DNA of 64,000 bases from Xanthostigma xanthostigma (Eukaryota > Arthropoda > Insecta > Raphidioptera > Raphidiidae). Position numbers and translations under genes: made by a program. The DNA lies in assembly GCA_963575645.1 (NCBI GenBank), contig OY754467.1:52485108-52549107 (forward strand), read 5' to 3'. Under the pieces are notes generated by a model. That model saw only the letters and a list, made by a program, of their open reading frames with translations. It had not been told where the DNA came from and made no database searches. Below are positions 10,313 to 22,284 of the stretch, piece after piece (position 1 is the stretch's first letter; every line of letters begins with the position of its first letter).

Positions 10313-10971
10313 ATACTTGAATGGCTTCTCTTCACTGTTTGACAGATTTATTAAAGTGGAATTTAATTAAAGAATGCAAATAAAAGGAACTAAAAATAGT
10401 ATGTACGTCTAAACGGGGCATTATAGTGAAGTGATTTCTGATGTTGACAACATAATTAATTTTTATAGTAATACTGCCTCTGGTCGGTACAAAATGGGAA
10501 TTTTCTTCAATCCAAGTTTAACACAAACTGTAAAACTACAGCCTCTTAAATCAGGAAAGAAATATGAAGGAAAATATGTCTTGTTAAATTCAGATATTGA
10601 AAAATATTTCATCAGAATATTTTGACGAAATGCCAAAAATTCCAAACGAGGGCACAAAAACTAATGGTTTTCAACGTTACAATGCATAATAGAATAAATA
10701 AATAAATTTATCTTCGGACTGAAAGGTAAAATACACCGTATTCGGAAACAATGCGTGCACAAAGCGGCTACTTTGGCGTCAGCAATTTTGGCAACTTTAT
10801 ATTATCCTTTGTTGTGTGATTTTATATATTATGCATTTATTATATAACCATGAACAATAGACTGTGCTGAAAAACATCTGAATTTATTTACTGTTCTGTT
10901 AAAATTTAAAAGATAGTAAAATTTATTTTGAAGACGTTATTTAAAATATTGGAATATTCTGGCATTTGTCA
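10313..10971. other. Interval without a supported gene
   Basis: Contains overlapping frames on both strands at 10431-10657 (about 64 codons each) with no motif or splice support. No shared repeat noted. Confidence 0.45.
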
Positions 10972-11428
10972 TCTAAATATATAAAAGGAGACCGTGACTG
11001 ACTGATCTATCAACCCACAGCTCAAACCACTGGACGGATTGGGCTGAAATTTGGCATACAGATAGTCATTATGACGTAGGCATCCGCTAAGAACAGATTT
11101 TTGAAAATTCAACCCCTAAAAGGGTGTTACAAGGGTTCAAAATTAGCATACAGAAATCATATACAATGTGTCAATTGGAAAATGCGCAGGATTACTCCTG
11201 TCAACAAATCAATAAACGCGTCTTTCATGTTTTATCAAAAACAACCCCTTCAGAGACTGAAAAGAGGTCTAGAAATCAACATGGGTGTAATTTTCAAGGT
11301 TTATCGGGACGTTGATCACGTGAACGTCATTAATTTCGAAAATTAGGGGAGTCTACGTCGAGAAGGGAATATTGGGAATGCATCCGTGTTTCGTCTCAAT
11401 CGTGTGCGAAGCCGCGGGTAACGACTAG
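10972..11428 (+). mobile_element. Non-autonomous Helitron, second sequence type
   Basis: Opens TCTAAATATATAAAAGGAG after an A and ends GTGCGAAGCCGCGGG...ACGACTAG followed by T, i.e. TC...CTAG within an A/T target. The body carries the repeated phrase GGACGGATTGGGCTGAAATTTGG that I associate with lepidopteran Helitrons. The 63-81 codon frames inside are fortuitous. No replicase. Confidence 0.75.
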
Positions 11429-12277
11429 TTTTAAATATAAATACCTTAAATTTAAAACGTGTATAAAATATGAGAAAATAAAAAATGAGAACAAAAAACT
11501 TCTTTATTAAAATAGAATATTGTTAGAGGATAAGAAACTTTCAATCGGGTTGCAGGGCAAAATTCATTTTAACAGTTGATTGAACCCATTCTGGTCACGG
11601 CGTAGAAAGTGTGTCTGTCTATGAAAATCGTTGTTCCGTCCGTCCGTCCGTCCGTTCGAAAATTGCAGTAGGCAGTGTAATGTGCAAACGTTCTTATATA
11701 CAGTGTGATTTCTTTTTAAGAATGCAGGTGTACCAACATCTGTCTTAATAATAATTATTAATGACAACGCGTCTCATTTTTTAAGTTATGGTCAGTGTCA
11801 AAAGATCGCAATTGAGAGGTAGGACTGACGCTTATGACATCTGTTGTCGACCATTAGTAATTTAAAATATCTGCTTGGAAGGGAAACGCTGAACGACCGT
11901 GCGCGCTTAGCGGCGAAACCTGGCATTTTTACGACACTATGTACTGATATAAAATCAAAGGTAAAAAATGACAATTCGTAAATGCTGCATAATTAACTGT
12001 AATAATATTTAAACAAATAGTGATGTAAGCTTATATTATTGAACTATTTGATCACAGTTTTTATAAACTTTAACTTTTCTTTTTTCACATTTGGTTTGAA
12101 ACTTTGATGTTGCACATTAATTTTAATTCACTAGTTGTCCCATTTGACATAATGTATAACAGTGGGTTCGTCGATCAATGGCGCTAGTGTCGCTACTTTG
12201 GTGTTGCACGTAGTGATGTTATTGTCTTAGAATGTCTACGCCCTGCCGTAAAAAATAGTCAATATACAGTAAAACAT
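11429..12277. other. Interval without a supported gene
   Basis: Includes a short (TCCG)n microsatellite (about 11637-11657). The 67-codon minus frame at 11564-11767 has no support. Confidence 0.45.
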
Positions 12278-12288
12278 ATAATTTAAAA

Positions 12289-12522
12289 TAAAATAAGACA
12301 CCTTGATATTATGGTATGATAAAATTATACGGGATACAAGGCTAAATATAAAAACAATTTTTATTCACTAGAACATCGTCAACGTTTCAGCAGAAATTTT
12401 ACTAGACATTTTTAAGGTCCTGAAGAAGGCATGAATGGAACGTTGACGATTAAATGATGTTCTAGTGAATAAAAATTGTTTTTATATTTAGCCTTATATC
12501 CCGTATAACTTTATCATATACT
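12289..12522 (+). mobile_element. Penelope-like foldback element with 11-bp target repeat
   Basis: Direct repeat ATAATTTAAAA flanks the insert (12278-12288 and 12523-12533). A palindrome with arms of roughly 80 bp runs from about 12311 to 12522. The preceding 22 bp are a one-sided extension. GTCCTGAAGA and GGAACGTTGAC sit in the right arm. Variable-length target repeats plus a one-sided extension fit Penelope-like elements rather than DNA transposons. Confidence 0.7.
12417..12447 (+). ncRNA. Hammerhead ribozyme-like motif, decayed
   Basis: GTC-CTGAAGA...GGAAC-GTT-GAC: the flanking GTC/GAC can pair as stem I and GTT is a permitted NUH triplet. One A of the GAAA core is lost and stem II is poor, so it is probably inactive. 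Confidence 0.35.
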
Positions 12523-12693
12523 ATAATTTAAAAGCTATTTGAAACCTGTAAATTTTCAGTTCTCACTGCGACGCTAGAAAAAAGAAATAATTGTTGACTA
12601 TAGTCGATTTGACAGCGTAGATCATAAATTTTCATTTAAAAAGTTTAATATTTCTTTCTAACCTTAGAATCAGCTACAAACATTCCATTAAGC

Positions 12694-13037
12694 CAGGGGT
12701 CGGCAACCTGCGGCTCGCGAGCCGCATTCGACTCTTTTGGTGTAAAGTTGCGGCTCTCCAGTTCCGCATTCGCAAAAAATAATTGTTTTATTGCATAAAC
12801 CATTAAAAATCGTCCAATCGATCCATAATTGAGTACCATCTATCTCTCAACCATTTCCACTCGCGTCTCACCCGCACCGCCCCAGTCGCGACGTGTCGTC
12901 CTCGGATATATATATTATATCTATGTAAGCAAATACTATAATACTGAAACGAAAATGTTTAGTGGCTCTTTAAAAACTGGGAAATTTTGTAAATTGTAAC
13001 TTTTGGCTCTTCCGTCTCAAAAGGTTGACAACCCCTG
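12694..13037. mobile_element. Non-autonomous hAT element, family h1, copy 1
   Basis: Ends CAGGGGTCGGCAAC and GTTGACAACCCCTG are hAT-type TIRs. Flanking 8-mers CATTAAGC and CTTTAAAG match at 5 of 8 positions, as expected of an old insertion. The 344-bp interior matches the younger copy at 61258-61566. No transposase. Confidence 0.85.
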
Positions 13038-13045
13038 CTTTAAAG

Positions 13046-13510
13046 AGACCGTCTGTATGTCGATTCGTTTAGAAATTGAGGGCGCCTGATATTATTTTTT
13101 AGTTTTGCCAAAAAAGCTTTACACACTCATAAATTCGAAAGTGAAGTTTTCGAGGGAGTTGTTGTTTTTTGGGAATGTCCCGGTATATTATCTAGGCATA
13201 AACACGTGCAGTAGTCCCGGTCTTTCCTACGGGAGCTGCGTAACAAATGGCGCAATGAAGAGGCGACCGGCGAACCGGCGCCAATCTCTGGAACTCCAGT
13301 TCGACGACAAACTTTATATATGTTGGTTATATCGCCCCTGTTCAATAACACGACAAATATAACAGACATCGATAGCCGTGTACAAATAACAGAATCAGAA
13401 TCTCTCTTGTGTCGCGATGACTGTTTGTAACCAACACTGGTTAACCCCAGATGGCAGCACCCTATCTTGGAAGAGGTAGGAAGGGCGTGGCTTAGTCGCG
13501 ATCTGAAAAG
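13046..13510. other. Unclassified GC-richer segment
   Basis: A relatively GC-rich stretch (AGGCGACCGGCGAACCGGCG near 13260) covered by part of a 193-codon minus frame (13127-13708). That frame joins this segment to MITE copy 3, so it is not a natural gene, although the segment itself might be retroelement debris. Confidence 0.3.
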
Positions 13511-13837
13511 TACAATACACGCTACGAATCTAAAAGGCTCGGAAGTTAGATGCGAATGCGGGCTTGCGCTTGTACAGTCTGTTGAAAAACTACAAACTCG
13601 CAACTCAACAAAACTAAAGTAACAATAACAACTTGACAATAGCGTACTCGACTGTACTTTGAAGCAGGAAAGCGACAAGTGACAGAGACAACGAGCGATC
13701 ACGGCCAATCACCGACGAGCGCACGTTTCGTGCAGGTAGTTGGGAAGTGGTGGGAGTCACAACGGCTCTAAAAAGTGCCTTTGCGACGCTGTTTGTGACT
13801 AGCTTCCGAACCTTTTAGATCCGTAGTGCGTATTATA
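13511..13837 (-). mobile_element. TIR MITE family M, copy 3
   Basis: Same family as 4406-4726, inverted; ends TACAATACACGCTACG and GTAGTGCGTATTATA. Slightly longer because of small insertions (e.g. GACAAGTGACAGAG). Confidence 0.9.
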
Positions 13838-13946
13838 GCAGGCCCGTTCAAGTGCAAAATTAGATTTTTTTTAAACGTAGAAATAACTGTTTTCAAGTAC
13901 TTCAAAATATTTTTTTTCATTACTTCACTCACACTGTGCTAATATC

Positions 13947-14161
13947 CACTGGCGTAACTATACCACCTGAGGCCCGTGGCAAATTCATCGGATGGGGCCC
14001 TCCCTTAATACAAAAAAAGCCTCACATTGTAGTTTCATCTTTATAGATCACGAAGTAAAGTAGATATTTGTATAATTCGTTCAAATTTTGTAATAAATGT
14101 TGGGTTCCTTGTGGGGCCCGTATCATTTTGCCCGTTCTGTCAGGCTATTGTTACGCCACTG
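13947..14161. mobile_element. Short hAT-like element with perfect 8-bp target duplication
   Basis: TIRs CACTGGCGTAACTATA and TATTGTTACGCCACTG are flanked by CTAATATC at 13939-13946 and again at 14162-14169. The 215-bp interior (GGGGCCC patches) encodes nothing. Confidence 0.9.
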
Positions 14162-14169
14162 CTAATATC

Positions 14170-15399
14170 TTAACTTAGTGACGAATATCGTCAATTAGTT
14201 CACATAAGGCACGCCCCAGCCTCTTCCAATTTAAATACTGTACCATTATTTACGTTATATCTTAATACACTGACGCTGATGAACTCAGCTGTCGAGCGTC
14301 TATAATCTACAATCTATAAACTAATCTAGAACTCGTTTCTGTAATAAATTGTGCTTTAGGCGTGTGGATTGCAATGACAAGAGACTGTATTGCTATACTG
14401 GTTTAAATTAAATAATGAGCTTTACAAAACGAATTATTTAATCAGAACATTATGAAACGCTTTTTGTATTGTTGAATTTTCTTTATTACATTTTTGTTAT
14501 TTTGCAAACATATTCCGCAAAACAATATGTTTGCCAGTGTATGGTTTCAGTTTATTAACAGATTTCTTGTTTTTTAATAACCATTTTCAGTTGTGAACTC
14601 TGTTCATTTATGATTGAACTTGAATTCCAATAAATTCATATATGATAGTTTTTTACGGGATGTTTATTTTTTGGAAACTTTGGACTTTTTGTATGCTGTA
14701 TTGGTCGTAAGTATCCACTATTTGAAAATAATAGGTCATATGCATGATTTTTTTTTATATTTTTAATAGATTATTTAGTCAACCATAATACGGAAAAAAA
14801 TTGATAATCATTTAAAAATGTAATATTATCATAAGAAAAAAAATATTAAATTCCACATTCAAAAATAGACAGTTTAAACAATCGGCCATGTTCGCGGGCT
14901 TATGTGACGTCATGATATACGATGCACGCCAACCTTGATGTCAAATTGTCAATGTTCTAAATGAAGTTTATTTGTTGTTTTCTCTAAATACTGATATAAT
15001 CTTACTGTGAGACGACACAGTCGTCATGAAAACTGTTGTTGAAATATACTCTGACGTCACGATGCGTTTTGAAAATTCGAAAATAGCGCTTATTTTCTAC
15101 ATTTCTTTTTTATTATTTGTATTTTTTTCAGTGATTAGATTAATAAAATAACCATTACGTTATGATCAAGAACTAAAATATATTTCACAATAAAAATTTT
15201 AACCAATTTGGAGTTTTATGCATATGACCTATTGAAACATATGCTACAAAAAGGTCCAAAAAATATGTTAGGGTATCTTTTAAGCTGAATTTAACAAAAT
15301 CTTTCAGATCCTTTTTAAATTCTGTATACTTATCAAAAAGGGCACACCGAAATCAGCAAATTTTTACTGTTTTCAAAATTCATATTAGCAAGAATGTTA
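14170..15399. other. AT-rich interval with a pair of CRE palindromes
   Basis: No coding signal. TGACGTCA occurs at 14905-14912 and 15052-15059. The first lies beside CAATCGGCCATG, whose complement also sits beside a CRE at 51.3 kb, so this may be an old repeat family. Confidence 0.4.
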
Positions 15400-15830
15400 C
15401 TTTTTACCAATCCAACTCACAAGTCGGGAATGGTACTAGTTTAGGTATGTCAAAATTCACTTTTCAAAATTTTACAATATTTTTTAGTTTTGAGATCCCC
15501 CGAATCCAAAAAACATATTTTTGGAAAAACACTATTCATCTAGTCTGTTAGTCTGTGAACACGATACACGTCAAACGGATGAACGGATTGAAACCAAATT
15601 TTGGGAGGATGTTTGGCATGCAAATATATTGTTTTTGGGGAAAATCGGCACATGCGCAAAAGAGATATATATGCTATAACGTTTTTTGTATAATAATGAT
15701 ATACTTTTCATAACGGTTTATTATTCTATTGATTCTTTTTATAAAGTTTTATTAATTTTTTTTTTCTAAACTTTATAGTTCCGGAAATATTTTGAAAATA
15801 AAAAAAATCAGCTTTTCTTTTGTTTTTTAA
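15400..15830 (+). repeat. Interspersed repeat family R1, copy 1
   Basis: Shares AAACGGATGAACGGATTGAA, TTTTGGGAGGATGTTT, GAGATATATATGCTATAAC and TTCCGGAAATATTTTGAAAA with 19795-20392, 22285-22740 and 47740-47930. Opens near CCAACTCACAAG. Likely a transposable element. The class is unclear and no protein is visible. Confidence 0.65.
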
Positions 15831-16358
15831 ATTGTATCTCAAACAGTCTACATTTTCTGATAAATGGGAAAAACCGTTCAAATGTTTCAAAAAATGATAG
15901 GTTAAATCTAAAATCTCTTTGAGTTTAAGAAATACAAACATTTCTAGTTTTTTAAATTAAAAAAGAAATGCATATTTAAAATAACATCCGCCGGCACCGT
16001 GATTCGATTATTTACGAGAATAGAGATACGGCTTGTAAAATAAGCAAACGTACGTAGAGGTTTTTGCGACCGTGTTATTTCGAAAAAAAAAATATACAAC
16101 GCTACCTCGAAGGAGAGAGGAATGTGCGAAAAAGGAATGAAAACAAATAACAGTAGTATCAGTTTTGTGTTTGCTATATATAATATATAGCTGTGGTATT
16201 GATACAGTTCACTTCTGTTTTCTTGATAGCCACTGAATTGCTTTCGTCATATTGAAAAAAAATATAATAATAATATGTTCATACGAGTAGGTATAACAGA
16301 AAAACTACGTGCTGTTTCACAATACCAATATAATAATATCAATAGATTTATTTCAGCA
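15831..16358. other. Interval without a supported gene
   Basis: AT-rich; a 71-codon minus frame (15726-15941) overlaps the R1 repeat and is discounted. Nothing else recognised. Confidence 0.45.
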
Positions 16359-17006
16359 CTAGCGGTCCCGCCCGGTTTCACCCGGGTGGAAAAGAACGAA
16401 TGGCGAAGGAAGGGACATGAGTACGCACATTCATCTTAGTTTGCCGAGAGGAATGTTGTGTCCAAACTTCATAATAATCGGAGTTACCGCTCAAAAGTTT
16501 TTGTCGTTAAAAAGCAGTATTTATACTTTTTTAAACTAATAATTTTTTTTAATATAATAAATATTTAATTTTAATTAGTCGCAATAATATTTTAAAAAAA
16601 TTGAAATGTAAGCCTTAGAAGAAAGCAATGTAGAAAATAAAAAAAATAAAAATATATTCGCTGACGTGGGGCTTGAACCCAAGACCCTGGCATTAAGAGT
16701 CTTACGCTCTACCGACTGAGCTATCCGGGCTTGTGAACGCGACGCGCTAATATTGCAATATTTAGTTAAGGCATTTCACCTGATAATATTTGTCGGACGG
16801 ACTAATTTTGAGATACATCTTGCAACATTTTTCATTGATGTTCCGCTCCAATTGGTCGTAGTGTGATATTATATAGCCTATAGCCTTCCTCGATAAATGG
16901 GCTATCCAATAAAAAAAAAATGTTTTCAATTCGAACCAGTAGTTTCTGAGATTAGCGCGTTCAACCAAACAAACAAACAAACTCTTCAGCTTTATATTAG
17001 TATAGA
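16359..17006 (-). mobile_element. Non-autonomous Helitron, family 1, copy 3
   Basis: Best-preserved member. On the minus strand it begins TCTATACTAATATAAAGC (to 17006) and ends with hairpin CCCGGGTGAAACCGGG and CTAG (16359-16362). It carries a nearly full-length tRNA-Lys(CTT)-like sequence (16659-16730). No replicase. Confidence 0.88.
16659..16730 (-). pseudogene. tRNA-Lys(CTT) pseudogene carried by Helitron
   Basis: About 72 nt beginning GCCCGGATAGCTCAGTCGGT with anticodon loop CTCTTAA and T-loop TTCAAGC, aligning end to end with eukaryotic tRNA-Lys-CTT. The anticodon stem has three mismatches (TAAGA against TGCCA), and the 3' acceptor strand (GTCAGCG) no longer pairs with GCCCGGA. Internal A and B boxes remain, so Pol III transcription is conceivable but a working tRNA is not. 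Confidence 0.8.
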
Positions 17007-17094
17007 TTTTGATCAAAATTTAGCTTGAAAAGCTGTCTCTTTCTATGTAGAACAATTCTTTCTTTTTGTGTGGTTAAAATCTAACGTTCTAGAA

Positions 17095-17630
17095 CAGCGA
17101 TTCCCAAAGTGGTCTAAATCGACCCCCAGGGGTCGATGACAACTTGCAAGGGGTCCATGTCAGGGGGAAAAAATTGGGGGTCCATGAAATGAAAATGGGG
17201 GTCCACGATAGTAAATCTTCTAATAAAAAAAGAAACAAACTGGACATCGTTAACCGAAGAGATTTAAGATTAAATCTAACTAAATTGATGCAAAATGTTG
17301 AAAATTTATTATTAAAGCATCAGGTTCATCCCTCACACTAAAAGCATTTATTTTTTGCTTAGTTATTTTATGTAACAAAAATTAAATTTTAATTTGGTTC
17401 GTTTTAATTTGAATCTAATTAATAAATGTATAAAACTAAACATTTCACACTACATTTCACTACCGTTATAAATTTAAATCGTTTAAAGTGAGTAGCACTA
17501 TACCGGTTGTCAAAAATACATTTGAAATTAATGAATTTGCAAAAAATCAATATCAGATAAGCAGGGGGTCTACCCAAAACCGAAAAATATGGCAAGTGGT
17601 CTACGAGACAAAAAAGTTTGGAAACCTCTG
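17095..17630. mobile_element. Non-autonomous hAT element with perfect target duplication
   Basis: TIR-like ends CAGCGATTCCCAAAGTGG and GTTTGGAAACCTCTG are flanked by TTCTAGAA at 17087-17094 and 17631-17638. Length 536 bp. The 65-codon frame at 17144-17341 lies inside and has no transposase signature. Confidence 0.88.
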
Positions 17631-17638
17631 TTCTAGAA

Positions 17639-18151
17639 TATGACAGGAAATACGATATTAGACTGCTCGTGATGTATGAAAACTGTATTTATATAATCAC
17701 AATCTAAGGTCATTGCCAAATCAGTTTTTTTGACAATCTTTTCAACTCAGCATCATTGTTCTTTATCTGTTAAACAAGGAACGTCTGTGAAATAAATGGT
17801 AAAAAACTATTATTTTTTATTAAAAGTGAACGATACGTAAATCAATTAGTGAACGCGGAGATGATTTTTTGAAATCTAATAGCAAGATAAACGAGAAACG
17901 CATTTCGCGAAGTACGCATTTCATTCTCTTCGCAGCACACGAAAAGTTTCCCGTGATATCATATATAGGAAACGTGCCGCTCGAAGCAGAAAAGAAAAAA
18001 AGGTTATTTAAAGGTTGTTATATATTTCGCATTATGCTGGTCGCAAAAACTTAAAAACCTGAGTTAAGTCTTAGACACTCTTTATTGTATCGTGGTTTGT
18101 AGATTATATAGACGGTCGCCAACTAAGGTTGTTAGCTCTTATTACATCGAA
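17639..18151. other. Interval without a supported gene
   Basis: Contains one 61-codon frame (17869-18054) without motif or splice support. Confidence 0.4.
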
Positions 18152-18536
18152 TTAAATTATATCTCATTTTACTCTCAAGATCACTAAGTAACAATTCAGA
18201 TAAAGTAAGAAAGAATGAGCCTTATGCCATCTCTCGTTACGACATGTCATAATGTTCTTTGTGCGGTCACAGTTTTTTCGTTTCAAAATTTTTCACCAAT
18301 AGAGTGTTTTTTAAAGTGAATTTTTAGTTTTTGCTCCATTAAATACTAAAGGGAAGGAGAATCCGAATTTCCCACCAATCTCTTCAATTCGTATTCGTTT
18401 TGAACTTTATCACATATCGTAACGAGAGATGGCACGGGACTGTTCCTTTCTTACTTTATCTGAATTGTGGCGCCATCTGTGTACAAAAACATATACTATT
18501 TAGTGATCTCTTCGAGCGAAACAATCGATATAATTA
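18152..18536. mobile_element. TIR element family T, copy 1
   Basis: Imperfect inverted ends of about 38 bp (TTATATCTCATTTTACTCTCAAGATCACT, mirrored by AGTGATCTCTTCGAGCGAAAC). The interior has inverted segments (AGTAAGAAAGAATGAGCC against GGACTGTTCCTTTCTTACTT). A related copy sits at 25382-25790. Confidence 0.65.
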
Positions 18537-19794
18537 TGATCGAGCGTAGAACGCGAATTTCAAACCCATGACAATTTAATAATGAATTGTGTTAATAATT
18601 TGTGCCGTTCAATTATTGCTGTAAGGTAAGGTAGACGCTCGACAAGTAAGATAGAATGGGGACAAATTATTCATAACGAAATAGTGAACACACAAAGAAA
18701 AGACTACTTTTAAAGTGAAATTTAATTTTGTTTAACAACTTAACGAAAAATGAGGAAAAATAATACCGTCAGTAGTGGGAGAAATGATCTGCTAGCGGGA
18801 AACTGACACCGATTGGCTGACAGTTAGTGCGTACGTACGAGTGCGTCGAAAGGAACATGCAATCGACACGCCCTTTTCTGTTTAGTGTTTAATGTTTAAC
18901 CGTCAAGTTTCGCTTCACGCACTTGAGATTTATACAAGTACCCAGTTTGTTTTTGTTTTCTTATAAAATTGAGAAAAATCTGCTTATCCCTTTTTGTTTT
19001 CTACCAGTCCGTACAATTTCGTAGTGACAAGGAGGATTTAAACGGTATAAAATGTTAAATTCATGAGTAGCTCTATACCGATAATAGTGTAAAAGAAATG
19101 TAGTTGGGCAACGGTGGAGCTAAGTCAAGACCATGTATCAGGTGTATATCAGCCTAAAGGCATACGGAAAATGTGACTCGCGTGCAGTCTTTATGCGAGC
19201 ACGGACGGTCAGAAAGGCTGGATAACAGCTCCAACGGGAGAAATGTTTCCCTAGTCGTCGATATATGCTTATGACTTACCAAAACGCATTATGTAGGGCT
19301 CTGCCCCTCTATGTACCTACATATATGTGCTACCTTGTAGAAATGAGTTATTCAACTTTTGTTGCGTCGCTAACCTGCAGTGTCAGATCATCAGGGATGG
19401 GATAATAATCGCGAAAATTAACATATTTATAGAACTAAAATCTTTTTTTAAATATCGTCAAAAATCATATTTTTTGAAAGAAAACTTGCATAATTAAACT
19501 TTTTTTTAAGTAAAACGTTTGAAATTTTATGTTACTTTAAAGGGGAAATGATTCAATGGCGGGAAAATATAAAAAAACCTTGATAACCCATCAATGAAAC
19601 GAGTTCAAAACTATCAATTGGGCTTGCATGTTTTTTTCTTGATAAATGGCCTTTATGAGGGGCGTCTCTGTCATTTTCGAGTAACTTTAAAAGTCCGTAA
19701 CTATTAAATCTGCAAAGATACGAACATTTTCGGGTGCATATTAAAATCAACGTGACGTATTTTTGAAATGTTCGTAAATATTATTAAATGAACC
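18537..19794. other. Interval without a supported gene
   Basis: About 1.25 kb. It includes the 14-mer TAGACGCTCGACAA near 18631, a close match of which recurs near 309 and 54387, and a chance 65-codon minus frame at 19553-19750. No RNA gene or exon supported. Confidence 0.4.
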
Positions 19795-20392
19795 GTTTTA
19801 TATTACCATTCCAACTCATAAATGTGGAATAGTACTACTAATTTAGGTCATTTTTTTTTTAATTTATAATATTTTTTCGTTTTGAAGTCCTTTGAATCCA
19901 AAAACATATTTTTAGAAAAACTCTGTGCGTCTGGCTCACGATACAGATCAAACGGATGAACGGATTGAAACGAAATTTTGGGAGGATGTTTAATATGCAA
20001 ATATGAAGAGCCCTATTGTTTTTATAGAGATATATGCTATAACTGTGTTTTTATACAATAATGGTACTACACTTTTTATAATGGCGTAGTATTCTATTTA
20101 TTTTGTTAAAAAAGTTTCGTAACAATTTTTTTCCTAAACTTTAGTTTCGGAAATATTTTGAAAATAAAAAAAATCAGCTTTCAGTTATGTATGCTTTGAG
20201 TATTTTTTCCATGACGTGAACATATTATGTAGGTAACCATGACAACGAATAGCAAATAACATATTTTAGTACTAGCCATTACCCGCGTCAAATTACGCGA
20301 TTTCAGAAATTTTCTTTTTTCATTATACTACGTCAATATTTTTTAAGTTGGAATGGTCCCGTCGCCCAATTGGCTAGATTTTTTTTTTTTAA
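19795..20392 (-). repeat. Interspersed repeat family R1, copy 2 (most complete)
   Basis: Runs from CCATTCCAACTC to AAGTTGGAATGG, a short inverted terminus, and on to the GTCGCCCAATTGGCTAGA block. It contains CTAG (near 20269) beside ATTACCCGCGTCAAATTACGCG, a hairpin that looks like a Helitron 3' end on the minus strand. However, the sequence beyond that CTAG is conserved in other copies, so CTAG is not the element boundary here. Confidence 0.6.
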
Positions 20393-21263
20393 TTCTTAAG
20401 TTAACACAACGTATAGAGAGTAGAGACGCACCGCAAGTTGAAGTGAAAAAGATGTTACGTCTTATATATTCAAAAGAAAAGGCTTTGTTATATTCTTGAG
20501 CTAAAGTTTTCTTCCATGTATAAAATTCGGTTGTTTTTGTCACAGTATTAAAAGTTTTTCCGGTGAAAAAGTGAGAGAGTTTGAAATTATACTTTTCACG
20601 ATTCGATAGCAACATCAATTTTCACTTTCACTGATTTTCAATATATTGAATGAAAATTGCCTGCAATTTATAACCGACACGAATTGCTTATGAAAACGTT
20701 TTCTCTTTTTACATATCTAAATAGCAATCCAAACAAAGAGTTTGTGTTTAATTGCTAAGTTTTTAATTTTTTTTTCTTTTGCTTATTAATTAATAATTAT
20801 CGTTTTCATTGCCTCATTTGGAACTTGAAATTTAAATGTCTAAATTTCAAAATATCGTTTACAGTTAGGGAGCTCACGTGTAAAAAAACGATGTCGTCCC
20901 AACCTTCTGCCTATTGGTACATACCTAAGCTATTTAATTAATTTAGAGCATTTTTTCTTATACGATATATAGACGGAATCTGAACCCATTTTAAGATAGG
21001 GGGGATCAAAAATTTCAAAGTTGGTAAAAAATGGTTAAAATTTAAACAAATTCTGCAGCTTCGTCTTTAGGTTCTGTTAGAGCCAAATGACCAGGAAATA
21101 CCAGTCGCAGAAATTTTTGACCAATTGCAATTTTTAGTTTTTACACGCTTTATATTAGTTTCACTTGTAAGTTTGTATGTATGTATGTTTGTTTGTAAAC
21201 TCGTTTGGACTACAGCAAGTGGTTTATTACAGTAGTATAATATGCCAGCAATGTAACTACAGT
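20393..21263. other. Interval without a supported gene
   Basis: AT-rich; the 91-codon minus frame (20343-20618) starts in repeat R1 and is discounted. Short GTAT/GTTT repeats near 21175-21197. Confidence 0.4.
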
Positions 21264-21348
21264 GTTTAGCCGTGCGGTCTAAAGCACGGGTCTTCGCTGA
21301 CGTCAACTCTCGAAATCACGGGTCGCGGGTTCTAATCCCGTCCACGCC
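21264..21348 (+). repeat. tRNA-like sequence, probable SINE head
   Basis: Contains an A-box-like TAGCCGTGCGG and a strong B-box (GGGTTCTAATCCC), with 3' CACGCCG followed by A9 and T-rich DNA. Spacing is long for a standard tRNA, and I cannot pair the acceptor stem, so a SINE head is likelier than a working type II tRNA. It contains a TGACGTCA at 21298-21305. Confidence 0.5.
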
Positions 21349-21410
21349 GAAAAAAAAATTGTTTTTTTTTCGGCAAATTTTTGACAATAAATCGAACTAA
21401 AAAGTGGAAA

Positions 21411-21700
21411 ATAAATATAGTTTAAAAAAAACTAAAAAACCCGCTTTATATCGAACTAAAAAGAATTTTTTTTTTTTAATAAGCTTAAAACAATAATGAA
21501 TAGAAAATACTAGTATTATTGTGAAAAAAGCGTGGGGCGCTCCATGTATGAAAATGTGGAATAAAGCTCCCCACATTTTTTCACAATAATACTAGTATTT
21601 TTTATTCATTATTGTTTTAAGCTTATTTTAAAAAAAATATTTTTTACTTTTTAGTTCGATATAAAGCGTGTTTTTTAGTTTTTTTTAAACTATAATTTAT
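21411..21700. mobile_element. Long foldback element with GTGGGGCGC core
   Basis: Arms of about 130 bp (left 21411-21541, right 21566-21700) form an almost complete hairpin. Landmarks are TATCGAACTAAAAAG, AATAAGCTTAAAACAATAAT and TGTGAAAAAAGCGTGGGGCG. The element at 27606-27810 shares the GTGGGGCGC core and the TTTTTAGTTCG end. Confidence 0.85.
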
Positions 21701-22284
21701 CAAATTTTTCTTCAGCCAAACTTTCCTTCTATGTTAAATAAATTTATATCCAATTATTGATTATAGTTTTACCAGTTTTCGAATTTTGTATGATTCAAAG
21801 TTAACCTTTGTAAGTGTTGGAAAATACAATAGGTAAACAAAACAGTGTCAGTGCACTGAGAAAGTAGTAAAAATATTGAGAAATAATTTAATGGGGTTTT
21901 ATAGAGATTTGACCCTGACTTTTTTTTATAACGTTGAATGGACAATAAAAATTTTATGACATAAAACCAATAAACCAAACATTTTCAGTTGGCAAACTTT
22001 TCATCACTTTTCTTTAAGAAAACGTATGTATAATATATTTATTTATAAAATGTTGTTTATGTAGATCTTAAACAGTTTTAACAAGCGATTGTGGCGTTTT
22101 ATTAGTTTGAAACCGTATTTCAGTTATGCGGCTATAAAAACTGTTGGAATTTATGTTAGCTGCATGTAGGTATACACAGTTTAAAAAAAATATTGATTCA
22201 AACGGTCAATAATTTGTTCGAGCTGGACAAAGCTTTTCTTATGGAAAAATAAGTGTGGTCACTATTGAATGGCTGTCAATTTGA
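21701..22284. other. AT-rich interval, nothing recognised
   Basis: A 69-codon minus frame (21769-21978) has no support; no shared repeat noted. Confidence 0.45.

Noticed and set aside
13127-13708. Longest ORF in the window (193 codons, minus)
   Set aside because: It joins an unclassified segment to MITE copy 3; the N-terminal part is the repeat-borne frame seen in other MITE copies.
20268-20300. Independent Helitron ending at this CTAG
   Set aside because: Sequence on both sides is shared with other R1 copies, so this is not an insertion boundary.
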